A stretch of 64,000 nt of DNA, from the NCBI RefSeq assembly GCF_900634415.1, contig NC_041357.1, forward strand, positions 11,552,191-11,616,190. The letters are read 5' to 3'. Positions within the stretch are counted from its first letter, which is position 1, and the number at the start of each line of letters is the position of its first letter. The translations under genes and the position numbers were made by a program. Positions 54,207 to 64,000 of this stretch are shown here, piece by piece. The notes beneath the pieces are model-generated. The model was not told the DNA's origin and searched no databases. It saw nothing but the letters and a program-made list of their open reading frames with translations. The stretch comes from Cottoperca gobio. Taxonomy: Eukaryota; Chordata; Actinopteri; Perciformes; Bovichtidae.

Positions 54207-55395
54207 GTGCTTCTTTCCGGGCAGTCACCCACTCAAATCCCCATAGTGACTGTGTCTGCCCCACGACCACTGAAACTAATCAAGTCTATAGTTAACAGAA
54301 GAGGAGTTATACATGAAAACCTAATTAAAATAAACACCACCGCTGCAAAAGTGCAACTAAATCAAAAAATTAAATGTGGGCTCTTAAACATCAGATCTTT
54401 ATCAACGAAAGCTGGATTGGTAAATGATTTAATATCAGATAATAAGATTGATTTATTTTGCATCACTGAAACCTGGCTGAGACATGAAGAATATGTCAGT
54501 CTAAATGAATCTACTCCACCTGGTCATATTAATACTCACATTCCTCGAGGTACTGGCCGAGGAGGTGGAGTTGCGGCCATATTTGACTCAAACCTCTTGA
54601 TCAATCCTAAGCCTAAACTAAACTATAACTCTTTTGAAAGCCTTGTTCTTACGCTCTCAAACCCAACATGGAAAACAATAAAGCCAGTTTTATTTGTTAC
54701 TGTGTACCGCCCTCCTGGTCCGTATTCTGAATTTCTATCTGAATTCTCAGAATTGTTATCAATTAGTCCTTAAAACAGATAAAGTAATTATTGTAGGTGA
54801 CTTTAATATTCATGTGGATGTTGATAGTGACAGCCTTAATAATGCATTTATCTCAATATTAGATTCAATTGGGTTCAGTCAGAATGTACATGAACCAACT
54901 CACTGTTTAAACCACACTCTGGACCTTGTTCTGGGATATGGTGTTGAAATTGAAAGTTTATCAGTGTGTCCACATAATCCTCTTTTATCAGACCATTTTT
55001 TAATAACTTTTGAAGTCCTGTTACTGGACTACAAGCCAGTAGGCAAAATATCCTACGCTCGATGTCTATCTGAAAGTTCTGTGACTAAATTTAAGGAAGT
55101 GATTCCATCAGCACTTAATTCAATACCAGGACTCAATATCAATATAACAGAGGACTCCAATGCTAACTTTAGTCCCTCACAAATTAATCATCTTGTTGAT
55201 AGCGCTGCAGCCTCACTGCGAATAACACTCGACTCTGTCGCTCCTCTAAAGAAGAAGATCATAAAACAGAAAAAGAAAGCTCCATGGCTTAATTTACAAA
55301 TCCGCAAACTAAAACAAAAGTCGAGAAATCTTGAAAGTAAATGGCGTTCCACTAAATTGGAAGAATCTCAGTTTAGTCTGGTTAGATCATCTTAA
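54207..55395 (+). pseudogene. L2 endonuclease domain (frameshifted)
   Basis: The first frame (54207-54773) carries LLNIRSL with the metal-site Asn (54387), ETWL with the catalytic Glu (54468), the RGGGVA loop and YRPPG. A frameshift near 54765 continues in the next frame with GDFNIHVD (from 54796), THCLNHTLDLVL and LSDHFLITF (SDH from 54988), the Asp-His pair that closes the active site. All expected APE endonuclease motifs are present, so only the frameshift inactivates it. A Lys-rich linker (KKKIIKQKKKAPW) follows. Confidence 0.85.
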
Positions 55396-57263
55396 AACGT
55401 ATAAGAAGGCTCTCCGTAATGCCAGAGCAGCTTATTACTCTTCCTTAATAGAAGAAAATAAGAACAACCCCAGGTTTCTTTTCAGCACTGTAGCCAGGCT
55501 GACAGAGAGCCACAGCTCTACAGAGCCTTCTGTTCCTATATCTCTCAGTAGTGACGACTTCATGAGTTTCTTTAACGATAAAATTATAATTATTAGAGAC
55601 AAAATTAATCTCCTCCTGACCTCAATTGGTAATGACTTAACTTCAACTGTTGGAATTTTAAAAACATCTGTAACTCCTGAAATATATCTAGACTGTTTTA
55701 CTCCAATCAACCTTAACCAACTAACTTCAACAATCTCATCGTCTAAACCATCAACCTGTCTTTTAGACCCGATTCCAACTAAACTGTTGAAAGAAGTTTT
55801 ACCCTTAATTAACACTTCGTTATTAAATATGATCAACCTGTCTCTATTATCTGGCTACGTACCAAAATCCTTTAAAGTAGCTGTAATAAAACCACTTCTT
55901 AAAAAGCCTAGTCTTGATCTAGAGGTTTTAGCCAACTATAGGCCGATATCTAACCTACCCTTTCTCGCTTAAAATCCTTGAGAAAGCAGTCGCAAAACAG
56001 TTGTGTGACTTTTTACATAATAATAGTTTATTTGAGGTTTTTCAATCTGGATTTAGAGTTCATCATAGCACAGAGACGGCACTGGTGAAAGTTACCAATG
56101 ACCTTCTATTGGCTTCAGACAAAGGACTTGTCTCTGTTCTTGTCTTGTTAGACCTCAGTGCTGCTTTCGACACTGTTGATCATGACATTCTACTACAGAG
56201 ACTGGAACATTGTGTTGGCATAAAAGGAACCGCACTAAGCTGGTTCAAGTCCTATTTATCTGAGCGATCTCAATTTGTACTTGTTAACGATAAATCCTCC
56301 ATGACAGCCAAAGTCAGTCTTGGAGTTCCGCAGGGTTCTGTACTTGGACCGATTCTATTCACCTTATATATGCTTCCTTTGGGCAATATTATAAGGAACC
56401 ACTCTATAAACTTTCATTGTTATGCGGATGATACCCAATTATATCTATCAATTAAACCAGATGAAACCAATCAATTGGCTAAACTTCAAGCATGCCTTAA
56501 GGACATAAAAACTTGGATGTCTAGCAACTTTTTGATATTAAACACAGACAAAACTGAAGTTATTATACTTGGCCCTAAACGCCTCCAAAACGCATTTTCT
56601 AATGACATAGAAGCTCTGGATGGCATTAACTTGGCCTCCAGCACCACTGTAAGGAATCTTGGCGTCATCTTTGATCAAGATCTGTCTTTTAACTCCCACA
56701 TAAAACAAATCTCAAGGACTGCCTTCTTTCATCTACGTAACATTGCAAAAATAAGACACATCCTGTCTCAAAATGATGCAGAAAAACTAGTCCATGCATT
56801 TGTTACTTCAAGGCTGGATTACTGCAACTCATTGTTATCAGGTTGTCCCAAAAAGTCGCTTAAGACTCTTCAGTTGATCCAAAATGCAGCGGCACGTGTA
56901 TTGACTAGAACAAGGAAACGGGATCACTATTACTCCTGTCTTAGCTGCTCTGCACTGGCTCCCGGTAAAATACAGAATAGAATTCAAAATCCTTCTCCTG
57001 ACTTACAAATCAATTAAAGGTCAGGCTCCAGCATATCTTAAAGATCTCATAGTACCTTATAAACCAACTAGAGCATTACGCTCCCAGACTGCAGGGTTAC
57101 TTGTGGTTCCTAGAGTCTCTAAGAGTACAATGGGAGCCAGAGCCTTCAGCTATCAAGCTCCTCTCCAGTGGAACCAGCTTCCAGTTTGTGTTCGGGAGGC
57201 AGACACACTCTCCACATTTAAGAGTAGGCTAAAGACTTTCCTTTTTGATAAAGCTTATAGTTA
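55331..57263 (+). pseudogene. L2 reverse transcriptase and C-terminal domain (frameshifted)
   Basis: The N-terminal RT part (55331-55972) ends with PLLKKPSL and NYRPISNLPF. After a frame change, 56001-57017 continues with FQSGFR, LSAAFDTVDHD (first catalytic Asp), GVPQGSVLGP and the YADD box (56421-56432). Then come the thumb and a Cys-containing RLDYCNSLLSG motif. A last frameshift near 56930 leads to LHWLPVKYRI, KGQAPAYLKDL and FKSRLKTFLFDKAYS before the stop. It is complete apart from about four small breaks, which suggests a fairly young copy. Confidence 0.85.
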
Positions 57264-57885
57264 GGGCTGGCTCAGGTTTGCCCTGGATCAGCCCCTAGTT
57301 ATGCTGCTATAGGTTTAGACTGCCGGGGGACACCTCCCTGCTCTCTTCCTTCTCTCCCTCTCTCTTCTTCTCCCTCTCTATCTGTATGCATTTATGTAAA
57401 TGTAGGTTACTAACTCACCATCCGGGGTATCATCCCCGGAGTGTCTGTCTCTCATGTGGCAGGTTGCCTCTGATAAAGTTTACGTCAGGATCATGAATCG
57501 TGACAGCGCCTGCTGACCTGGTCCTGCTGGACACCGGGAAGCCTTATTGACATTTTCCTGGATTCATCCATACTTTCTCTTTTTCAACACAACATAATTT
57601 CTGTCAAATGTTGTATTTGTACTATGTTGTTTATCCTGTACACACGACATCTATTGCACGTCTGTCCGTCCTGGGAGAGGGATCCCTCCTCAGTTGCTCT
57701 CCCTGAGGTTTCTTCCATTTTTCCCCCTTTAATTTTGGGGTTTCTTTTAGGAAGTTTTTCCTTGTGCGATGCGAGGGTCTAAGGACAGAGGATGTCGTAA
57801 CCTGTACAGTCTGTAAAGCACACTGAGACAAATGTATAATTTGTGATATTGGGCTATACAAATAAATTTGATTTGATTTGATTTG

Positions 57886-58320
57886 ACATATCTGGCGAGC
57901 CAAGAAGCCAGGAATTGACAAAGGCAGCGAGTATGTAGAGGGCTGGTATCAGCAGCAGTCGAGTGGATTCAAGTATACGGGTTTGTACTTAATGGTCTCA
58001 GCAGCGAAGCGCATACACCGAAGGAAGGCCCCTAGGGGAAAACATCTGTCGGTTAGTCACCACCCGCACCTCTAAAAACAAGCAAAACTTTGTCACACAC
58101 AGAACTCAAGGGAGTTTTTAATAGTTTTAAGGTTGTCATACTTTAGTTTTGATAGCTTTATATAATATAAAAGCTTTGTAAGCGGGGGAAGTTTCTTGTC
58201 AGTGTCAGACCCAGAGCGTGTGTAATAAATTATTACAGCAAACAAAAACAGTTTCAATGTACAAACGAGCAGTTGAAGACAGAAAGAAAGTGAACCAATC
58301 CTTTACCATCACATAGAAAA
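57886..58320. other. Non-coding stretch between LINE and candidate promoter
   Basis: No gene. GC content rises toward the right. Confidence 0.4.
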
Positions 58321-58321
58321 G

Positions 58322-58395
58322 CGTGTGCGCCTTAACACACCTGTGTGCGCCGTAACACACCTGTGTGCGCCGTAATACACCTGTGTGCGCCGTAA
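58322..58395. repeat. 20-bp minisatellite, about 3.7 copies
   Basis: The unit GTGTGCGCCGTAACACACCT is repeated with one or two substitutions. Each unit is itself nearly palindromic in its GTGTG/CACAC ends. Confidence 0.9.
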
Positions 58396-58403
58396 CCCAA
58401 ACA

Positions 58404-58411
58404 TGACGTCA
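58404..58411. promoter_or_regulatory. Consensus CRE (TGACGTCA)
   Basis: A perfect 8-base CREB/ATF palindrome, immediately right of the minisatellite and upstream of the candidate first exon. Confidence 0.5.
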
Positions 58412-58691
58412 GCCAGCTTTTGATCCCAGCACAGGAAACAGCCTGACACAGGCTGGCAGGACTTTTCAATTATTCACTGGCCCTCGCCCTTGGCCTGAGG
58501 CAGTTCAATTCTTTTACTGCTGCTCTCTAAATACCTCATCACACACTGTATTCATAAATAAAATAAACACGGAGGAAGGCTCGGTGTGATCCACCTCCAC
58601 AGCTATCTGAATTCACTTCACAAAGTGTAAAACCTTCCCGGTGCTTCTCTCCCGAGTCGTCAGGAGCCTGTCGCTCTCAGTGTTCATCAAG
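58412..58691 (+). promoter_or_regulatory. Candidate promoter and non-coding first exon (plus strand)
   Basis: Moderately CpG-rich sequence (TTCCCGGTGC, TCCCGAGTCGTC, GTCGCTC) ends at ATCAAG|GTATGC, a good splice donor at 58691. No ATG-initiated frame of note precedes it, so it would be a 5' UTR exon. The next 300 bases contain the repeated GCTAAC words often seen near teleost gene starts. No downstream exon was found in the window, so this remains a suggestion. Confidence 0.3.
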
Positions 58692-59167
58692 GTATGCACT
58701 GCTTCTGCTCTTACCTTGCACAAACAAACTTTTATAAAAAGTATTCACACCATCTTATTGTCTTCTACCTCCCAGGGGTTCATAGTTCCTGTGCTAGCGG
58801 TTTAAACACCAACACTCCCCCGGTGCTCTGAGCTCTCAGTTCTGGCAGCATGGCTAACTGAGCTAACAGCTAACCGCAGCTACTGTTAGCAGCAGTCAGC
58901 GGTTAGCGTTATTTTAAGTAAAGCTTTCTGTCTATTAAGAAACTCCGTAATTCACCAGGAGTCGAGGCAGAGGGAAAACCAGAAAACATGCCGTAAAGCC
59001 TTATGCACTTCTCCTGGGAGATTGTACGACCCGCTAACCAAAGTTACATGAATAGGCTTTCGGGGCACAAAGTTAGACTGACAGAGATACTATTCTCCCT
59101 ATTACAAGTCAGTGTAACATCAAAATGCTGTTATTTTATATTTAAATAGTTACGTAATGTGGCTTTA

Positions 59168-59590
59168 ATGCAACAGTTTGTGAAGGCCCTTTCCTGTTCC
59201 AACTATTTTATTCCCCAGTGAACAAAGCCAGGTCCAAAAAGTTTAATAATGGTTTTCAGAGTTCGGTGTGGAAGAACTTGAACTGCCTGCACAGAGCATA
59301 GACTTGAACCCCAATCCGACACCTTTTGGACACCTTTGGGATGAACTGGATGGCCAACAGCGAGCCAGGCCTTATCTCGCAACACCACTGTCTGACCTCA
59401 CTAATGCTCTCACTAATGAGAGCAAATCCGCAGCCAGGATCCAAATTATTACGGAAAGCCAGAGACCAGAAGAGTGGAGGCTGTTATAGCAGCACAGTAA
59501 TGCCCGTTGTTTTGTAATGAGATGCTCAAAGGTCACATAAGCCTACTGCATGTTTGGGTGTTCACATACTCTTGGTCATTGTAAGTGACA
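59168..59590 (+). mobile_element. Tc1/mariner fragment, transposase C-terminus and right end
   Basis: From GAAGGCCCTTTCCTGTTCCA and GTGAACAAAGCCAGGTCCA through GTGTGGAAGAACTTGA, CTTTGGGATGAACTGGATGG and GAAGAGTGGAGGCTGTTATA, the sequence follows the familiar fish Tc1 repeat in order. It ends with GGTGTTCACATACTCTTGGT, a decayed right inverted repeat. The peptide IDLNPNPTPFGHLWDELD shows a short duplication (ACACCTTTTGG / ACACCTTTGGG, near 59317-59341) exactly where the conserved catalytic Glu of the NPIE motif should be. Stops elsewhere confirm a dead copy. Confidence 0.75.
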
Positions 59591-60454
59591 TACTGCATGC
59601 AATAAAATCACTGATGATATTAAAAGCACAGCACATGTTTAAGTGCTGAAATAAAGAGTCGTACTGCTGCTCGTGATTCAGTTGTTTAATTGCTTTTTCA
59701 AACTGTATAATCATTAATCAAGTTTCCCCCTGATGCTTCACATCTTGCTGTTTCAAAGGTTTCTGTCCATATGACTTAACATCCTCTTTTTTCCCGGAGT
59801 TTCCCCCTCTCGAATGAAACGAGGCTGTGGAGCGGTGAACATATCCAACTGAGCCTCCTGATTACAAGCTCTATTTATCAGCTTTCCTAAGACCAGTGGC
59901 CATGTAGGAGGCCTTCCTCTAGTGTTCAAAAAACATTTTAAATGTAACCCTGCTGCTGTAAGTGAGTGTTTCGAATTTGATGTGCTCAGGTTGAAAATCT
60001 TCTATGCAATCTATAAATCACAGAAGGTTGTTTTGATGTGCTATCTGCCTCACTCCAAAGCAAATGCTGCTTTACTTTGAGAGGTTATCTCCTGTTTGTT
60101 ACGCAACAACAAAGCTGTTGTTGCAGGTCATTTTAACATACTGTAACTTGTGTGTCTTCATTTTAAAAATCCTGAGTCTGAAATTTACCAGAAGTCACTT
60201 GAGCCTTTGATTTTCACTCCAACTTCAAGTCTCACTGCTCTTACTATTGAGGACATTTTAGTCTCTGATCTCCGATTTACATTTCTAAGATGACTAAACC
60301 TTTGAAGAGCTGCTGTTTTGATCCACAACTTTATATAACTTACTTCAATCTGGTTTCATTGCAGCATTTTATCCTTGAATTGTAATTATCATATGGAGTA
60401 GGCTATGACTTTTATTATTATATTTTTAATAAAGAGTTAATTGTTTCAAACAAT
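59591..60454. other. Non-coding stretch
   Basis: No gene or named repeat. Confidence 0.4.
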
Positions 60455-60560
60455 TATTGACATTGTAGCAAATGTTAGCATGCTAACATGATAAACTAAG
60501 ACGGTGAAAATGGTTAACAGCATCAGCATGCTAGCATGTAGCTCTGAGCACCGCTGTGAT
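60455..60560 (+). repeat. Percomorph interspersed repeat, short copy
   Basis: ATGTTAGCATGCTAACATGA, AAACTAAGACGGTGAAAATG and AGCATGCTAGCATGTAGCTC match, in the same orientation, the right part of the copy at 48620-49045. They are the reverse of 30010-30365. Confidence 0.6.
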
Positions 60561-61326
60561 TGTCTGTGTTTGATTCAGACCGACTTGACTCTTTTCCCTC
60601 TATATGGAGCCCGTCTGTCACCGCAGCAGTGGAGTCAGATCTACCTGAACAATGCAGAATCGTCCAGCTAAAAAGTTACATTCAACTTTTGCTGCAACGC
60701 AACACAACGTCATCCTTCAAGCCGCTGCGTTGACCAATAACAAATATGCAAGCGCACACTGATGGAAAACTTTGTAACATGGACGCAGTATTTCTACTTA
60801 CCTAACTACTAAGACCGCAACCGTCATAACCTATTTCCAATGTTGTAAAATCCTGTGTGCGGAATTTTTTTTCTCTGTCTTTTGGTGTCCAAGAACAGAT
60901 TTCGTATTTCAACGCTGTTGTAACGCAGGGCTGTTTTCGATCTGAATACACCGTTAAGTACAGCTTCACAGAGCCGCTAGGCATGGCTGTAGACTCTTGT
61001 CAATGCCAGGATGAAATACTGGTAAATGTTTGTTGCACTACTTTTACCAAAGTCCTAGTCTTTGCCACTTTTAACCTCGTGCCTGTTTTACAAGTCACTT
61101 GTGAGCGTGACTATTTGTTGATCACTATCACTGTCATCCTCTACCAACAGAAACCTTCACGCCCTTTTGAACAGACTGAATCAGCCAACACTGTAATGAG
61201 GTCTCTGACAACCTATGGGGAGAAAACCAGAGTTCAATGTTTGAAATCTTTAACCTAGTCAAATACAACGACAAAACATCCGTAAAAGGAAGTATTGTGT
61301 TTAAATCTATTCCGTTTAGAATAGAT
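60561..61326. other. Non-coding stretch with an unassigned 133-codon frame
   Basis: A plus-strand frame at 60857-61258 is open for 133 codons (MRNFFSLSFGVQEQISYFNA at its start) and Cys-rich in the middle, but I recognise no domain and no splice context. It is probably chance. Confidence 0.3.
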
Positions 61327-61400
61327 TCATCCAATGAACCCCACGCCTCCTCTGTGCACACGTTTATGTGCACAGAGGAGGCGTGGGGTTCATTGGATGA
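61327..61400. repeat. Perfect hairpin: 34-bp arms, 6-base loop
   Basis: The left arm 61327-61360 (starts TCATCCAATGAACCCCACGC) is the exact reverse complement of the right arm 61367-61400. The loop is CGTTTA. Pairing stops abruptly on both sides. No target-site duplication or transposon end is visible, and the arms are GC-richer than the flanks. Confidence 0.95.
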
Positions 61401-63754
61401 TAGGATAGCTGACATGTTGTTTTACGCTGCAGTTGTCCTGCTTACCTGCCTGTGTGGACTCTGCATGGAATACAATCTCACCACAGGGCTCAGATAGCTC
61501 CACAGATCAATACTGCCAGAGAGGAATAAAATAAATAGTCTTTACCGGATCACTGCAGTGACAGTATTTAGCTTACATGAGTACAATTATTTTTTCCAGG
61601 CTGCTGGTGAGAGAGATGTGAAACAATAAAATTGGAGTGTGAGAGGGCTCTTGTAGAGCGATATCCCATCTCATAAAAATGTAGGGAAATGCACAGACAA
61701 AAATGGGTTGGAGGTTGAGGAAGGAAGGGTTGGTGATATATGTTCAACTCTTTTTATATGCCTCAGCAAACCAGCTTTATTCAGTAAAAGGACAGTATTT
61801 TATTCTGCAACCAGTTTATGAGAGGAAACGGTTTCTTTCTTAGGTAGTAAAACATAATTCAGATGGTCGAGTTCATCCAGTGTTCTCATAATTTAACACA
61901 AAGCTTAAATGTCTGCTTTGGCAATAGGAATCTAGTTCAGCTTGTTTGAGTGGAAAATCACATTATAGTCCATAATAATGAGGGAAAACTGACCAGGGAC
62001 TTTGCTCACATTTCACATATTTCTAATAAGTCACACACCATAAAAAATGGCGCCCCAGTAAATAAATAAATAACTGAAATATGATAAATCCCCTGCGATT
62101 CCTTTCCCATTTAAAAAAAATGCTTCCTCACCCTTTTTTGAATAGTCAATTTGACTTGTTTTGGCTCAGTTCTCCAGCAAACAGAAAATCGACTGCTGAG
62201 GCAAAACGTTATGCGTCCCTAAGAATCAGAAATATTGTGAAATCCCAACTTAAGTTAATACAGAAGTGCCCGTGGTAAAATTCAAGATAAGTTTTAAATT
62301 GTAGTTTGAGGTTGCTAATCAGAGAGTGATGTCTAAATATTGTATTTGTGTGAAACGTAATTCATTCATGCATGCATTTGTAATTACTGTGTAAAACACT
62401 TGAAGAAGTTGTGGCTTTTTCCAGGAGCTGAAAAAGGATTAGTTTGTGCAAACAGCTTCTGTTATGAGTTGACTTGAAAGTAGGATTGACAGCAGAAAAG
62501 TCAAGCCCATATTAAGCCTTATAGTTCACAAAGGTTCCCCTCAGAGCATCTGGATTCTGTATTCATGACGGAAACAAAGATCTAAAAAGGCTTTAATGAA
62601 GTCCATTTACGGTTAATCTGAACATTTCAAGTTAAGGTGACATTGAAAACACAAGTCCATGTGATTCACTGGCTTGAGCTTCATGAATTTTTTAGTGTTG
62701 GTGTTCATATTGTACATATTTTGCTATCGAGAAAAATATTATTCTAGCTGTGTGTGTGCACACCATTTTCAAAGTAACCCTTTGAAGAGATAACTTTGAA
62801 AATTCTCTCTATTGCTCTGCACATAAATTCCCTTAACCGTTGTCAACAGAACATCCACTTTCCTGCTTTTTTATTCATATTAATTTACATGCATATGGAG
62901 CAATAGAAAATGAAACAGGGACGTTTTTTTGAGAGGGCTGGTGCTGATGCTCTAATGAATGGCTCTCTCATCCCTGAGATGCAGTTTGTGACTGTGACTT
63001 GCAGCCTGTGGCTGACACATTGGGATGACACAATGAGACGGGGCTTGTGGAAAGACGGGAGAACGGAGAACCCAGATAAAGCTGCTCCGCTGAGCTGGCA
63101 GCAGGGGGTCTTTGAGTCGTCTCCTGGAGATGGGCGGAGTGGGGAATTTTGGGAGGCAGAGCTCAGAGTAAACAGTATCTGCTGGAAAAACAACAACAGC
63201 AACAACCATATTCCCTAATCAAGTGGCTTTATTGAAATGCAAAGCCTCACTCCTTCAGTTCCTCACGAAAAAACCCAGTGATTAAAAGTAAAATACATTA
63301 TATGCACCATTACTCTACCTAAATTACATGTTTAAACACCAACTAAGATTTTACAACATCATATAATTAGGCATTATTAGTGTCATCGTGAAATATGGAG
63401 TGAGTGTAGTGAGGCTAGGCAGATTAATTACATGAAACAGCACCTCAAAGACTCTGGATTTAAGGCTTCTCTCTCTATGTTCTAATCCATAGATTGTATT
63501 GCTGCTCCAAATCCCAAACACTGGTTTGTGTCAAACCAAGTGGAATTATAAAAGGGCAAAGTAGTGAGACAATGTCAAGTCGAAATGATGAGAGTCATTT
63601 TTAAATAGTGTAAAGCATCCATACTGTAACCCTGATGAACAATTTCAAGGTTACGATCAACCTTAAATATAAAATAAACAAACATTTAATTGATGCAATT
63701 TACTGCACACTTCACTTTCATCGATTTACCAGAAGAACATTTTGTGAAATATAC
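61401..63754. other. Non-coding stretch
   Basis: A GC-richer pocket at 62930-63180 is open on both strands (102- and 106-residue frames) without a recognisable domain. Nothing else noted. Confidence 0.4.
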
Positions 63755-63960
63755 TTATCTGCTTTCTTGCTGGGGGCTAGATGAGAAAATCAACCTGACT
63801 TTCATATCTGTACGCTAAATATAAGGCTGCAGCCAGCAACCTGTTAGCATAGCTTAGCATAAATACTGGAATCAGGGGGAGACAGCTAGCCTGCCTCTGT
63901 GCTAAAGTAACACAATCTGGCAACAAGCACCACAAAGGTTTCAACAGCTTTTGCGTCTGA
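63755..63960. repeat. Percomorph interspersed repeat (TTAGCATAGCTTAGCATAAA type)
   Basis: TGCTGGGGGCTAGATGAGAA, TCATATCTGTACGCTAAATA, AGGCTGCAGCCAGCAACCTG, TTAGCATAGCTTAGCATAAA and GGGGGAGACAGCTAGCCTGC occur in the order of a very common percomorph repeat. The right part continues toward the window end. Confidence 0.7.
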
Positions 63961-64000
63961 CTCCATTATCGTGTGGTGTTGAGTTGCCTGGCAACCTCAC

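Larger units (their letters stand above)
54207..57885 (+). mobile_element. L2-clade LINE, nearly complete
   Basis: A single long coding region, broken by a few frameshifts, encodes an APE-type endonuclease followed by a reverse transcriptase and C-terminal domain, ending at the TAG 57261-57263. The 3' UTR includes a CT-rich segment, and the element ends in four ATTTG units (57866-57885), the short tandem tail typical of L2 elements. No ORF1 is seen and the 5' end is not defined, so it may be 5'-truncated. It is the best-preserved mobile element here and lies in the plus orientation. Confidence 0.85.

Noticed and set aside
54207..57263. A host gene with endonuclease/reverse-transcriptase domains
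   Set aside because: Motif order, frameshifts, tail repeats and related fragments elsewhere in the window show a LINE, not a host gene.
60857..61258. 133-residue plus-strand frame
   Set aside because: No motif or splice context. It lies near the hairpin but shows no relation to it.

Overview
The window is nuclear DNA of a ray-finned fish, most likely a percomorph teleost. I infer this from very long dinucleotide arrays, L2-clade LINEs with the typical teleost 3' tails, hAT and Tc1/mariner remnants, and several short dispersed repeats that I recognise from percomorph genomes. The species cannot be fixed. Nothing looks bacterial: there are no operons, rRNA, tRNA or CRISPR arrays. I saw no virus-derived gene.

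Host coding content is very sparse. The best host gene feature is a minus-strand first coding exon at 17085-17175. It encodes a signal peptide, ends at a good splice donor and lies inside a CpG-rich region (about 17090-17720) that looks like a promoter and 5' UTR. The gene runs leftwards, so positions 1-17084 are probably its first intron, although I could not locate its second exon. About 1.2 kb upstream, a YY1/ETS-like core (18363-18376) with splice donors facing both ways suggests a second or divergent start. A second candidate is an internal exon on the minus strand at 36411-36720. A third is a plus-strand promoter with a non-coding first exon at about 58400-58691.

Layout: 1-17 kb is intronic-looking, with decayed hAT-like fragments (5.4, 5.8, 7.2, 13.0 kb), TG/TA/CT/CA arrays and a long hairpin (10.4 kb). 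17-18.5 kb is the promoter zone. 18.5-26.7 kb is quiet apart from an L2 relic (20.2 kb). 26.7-28.0 kb is an internally deleted hAT element with BED-finger remains. 29.9-34.2 kb is repeat-rich: a hAT end, a percomorph repeat, a 103-bp hAT MITE with perfect TIRs and target-site duplication (TSD), and an L2 copy with an internal deletion ending in an (ATT)n tail. 36.4-52.8 kb holds the candidate exon, many CA/TG arrays that share flanking blocks, duplicated repeat copies and an L2 3' end. 54.2-57.9 kb is a nearly complete L2 LINE with endonuclease and reverse transcriptase. 58.3-59.6 kb has a 20-bp minisatellite, a consensus CRE, the candidate promoter and a Tc1 relic. 61.3 kb has a perfect 34-bp-arm hairpin, and the window ends in another percomorph repeat.

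I found no clearly new biological system. The observations most worth a second look are the perfect hairpin at 61327-61400, the patchwork of identical blocks shared between CA/TG microsatellites (37.2, 44.6 and 51.3 kb), the 10.4-kb hairpin, and the unidentified exons at 17.1 and 36.5 kb.
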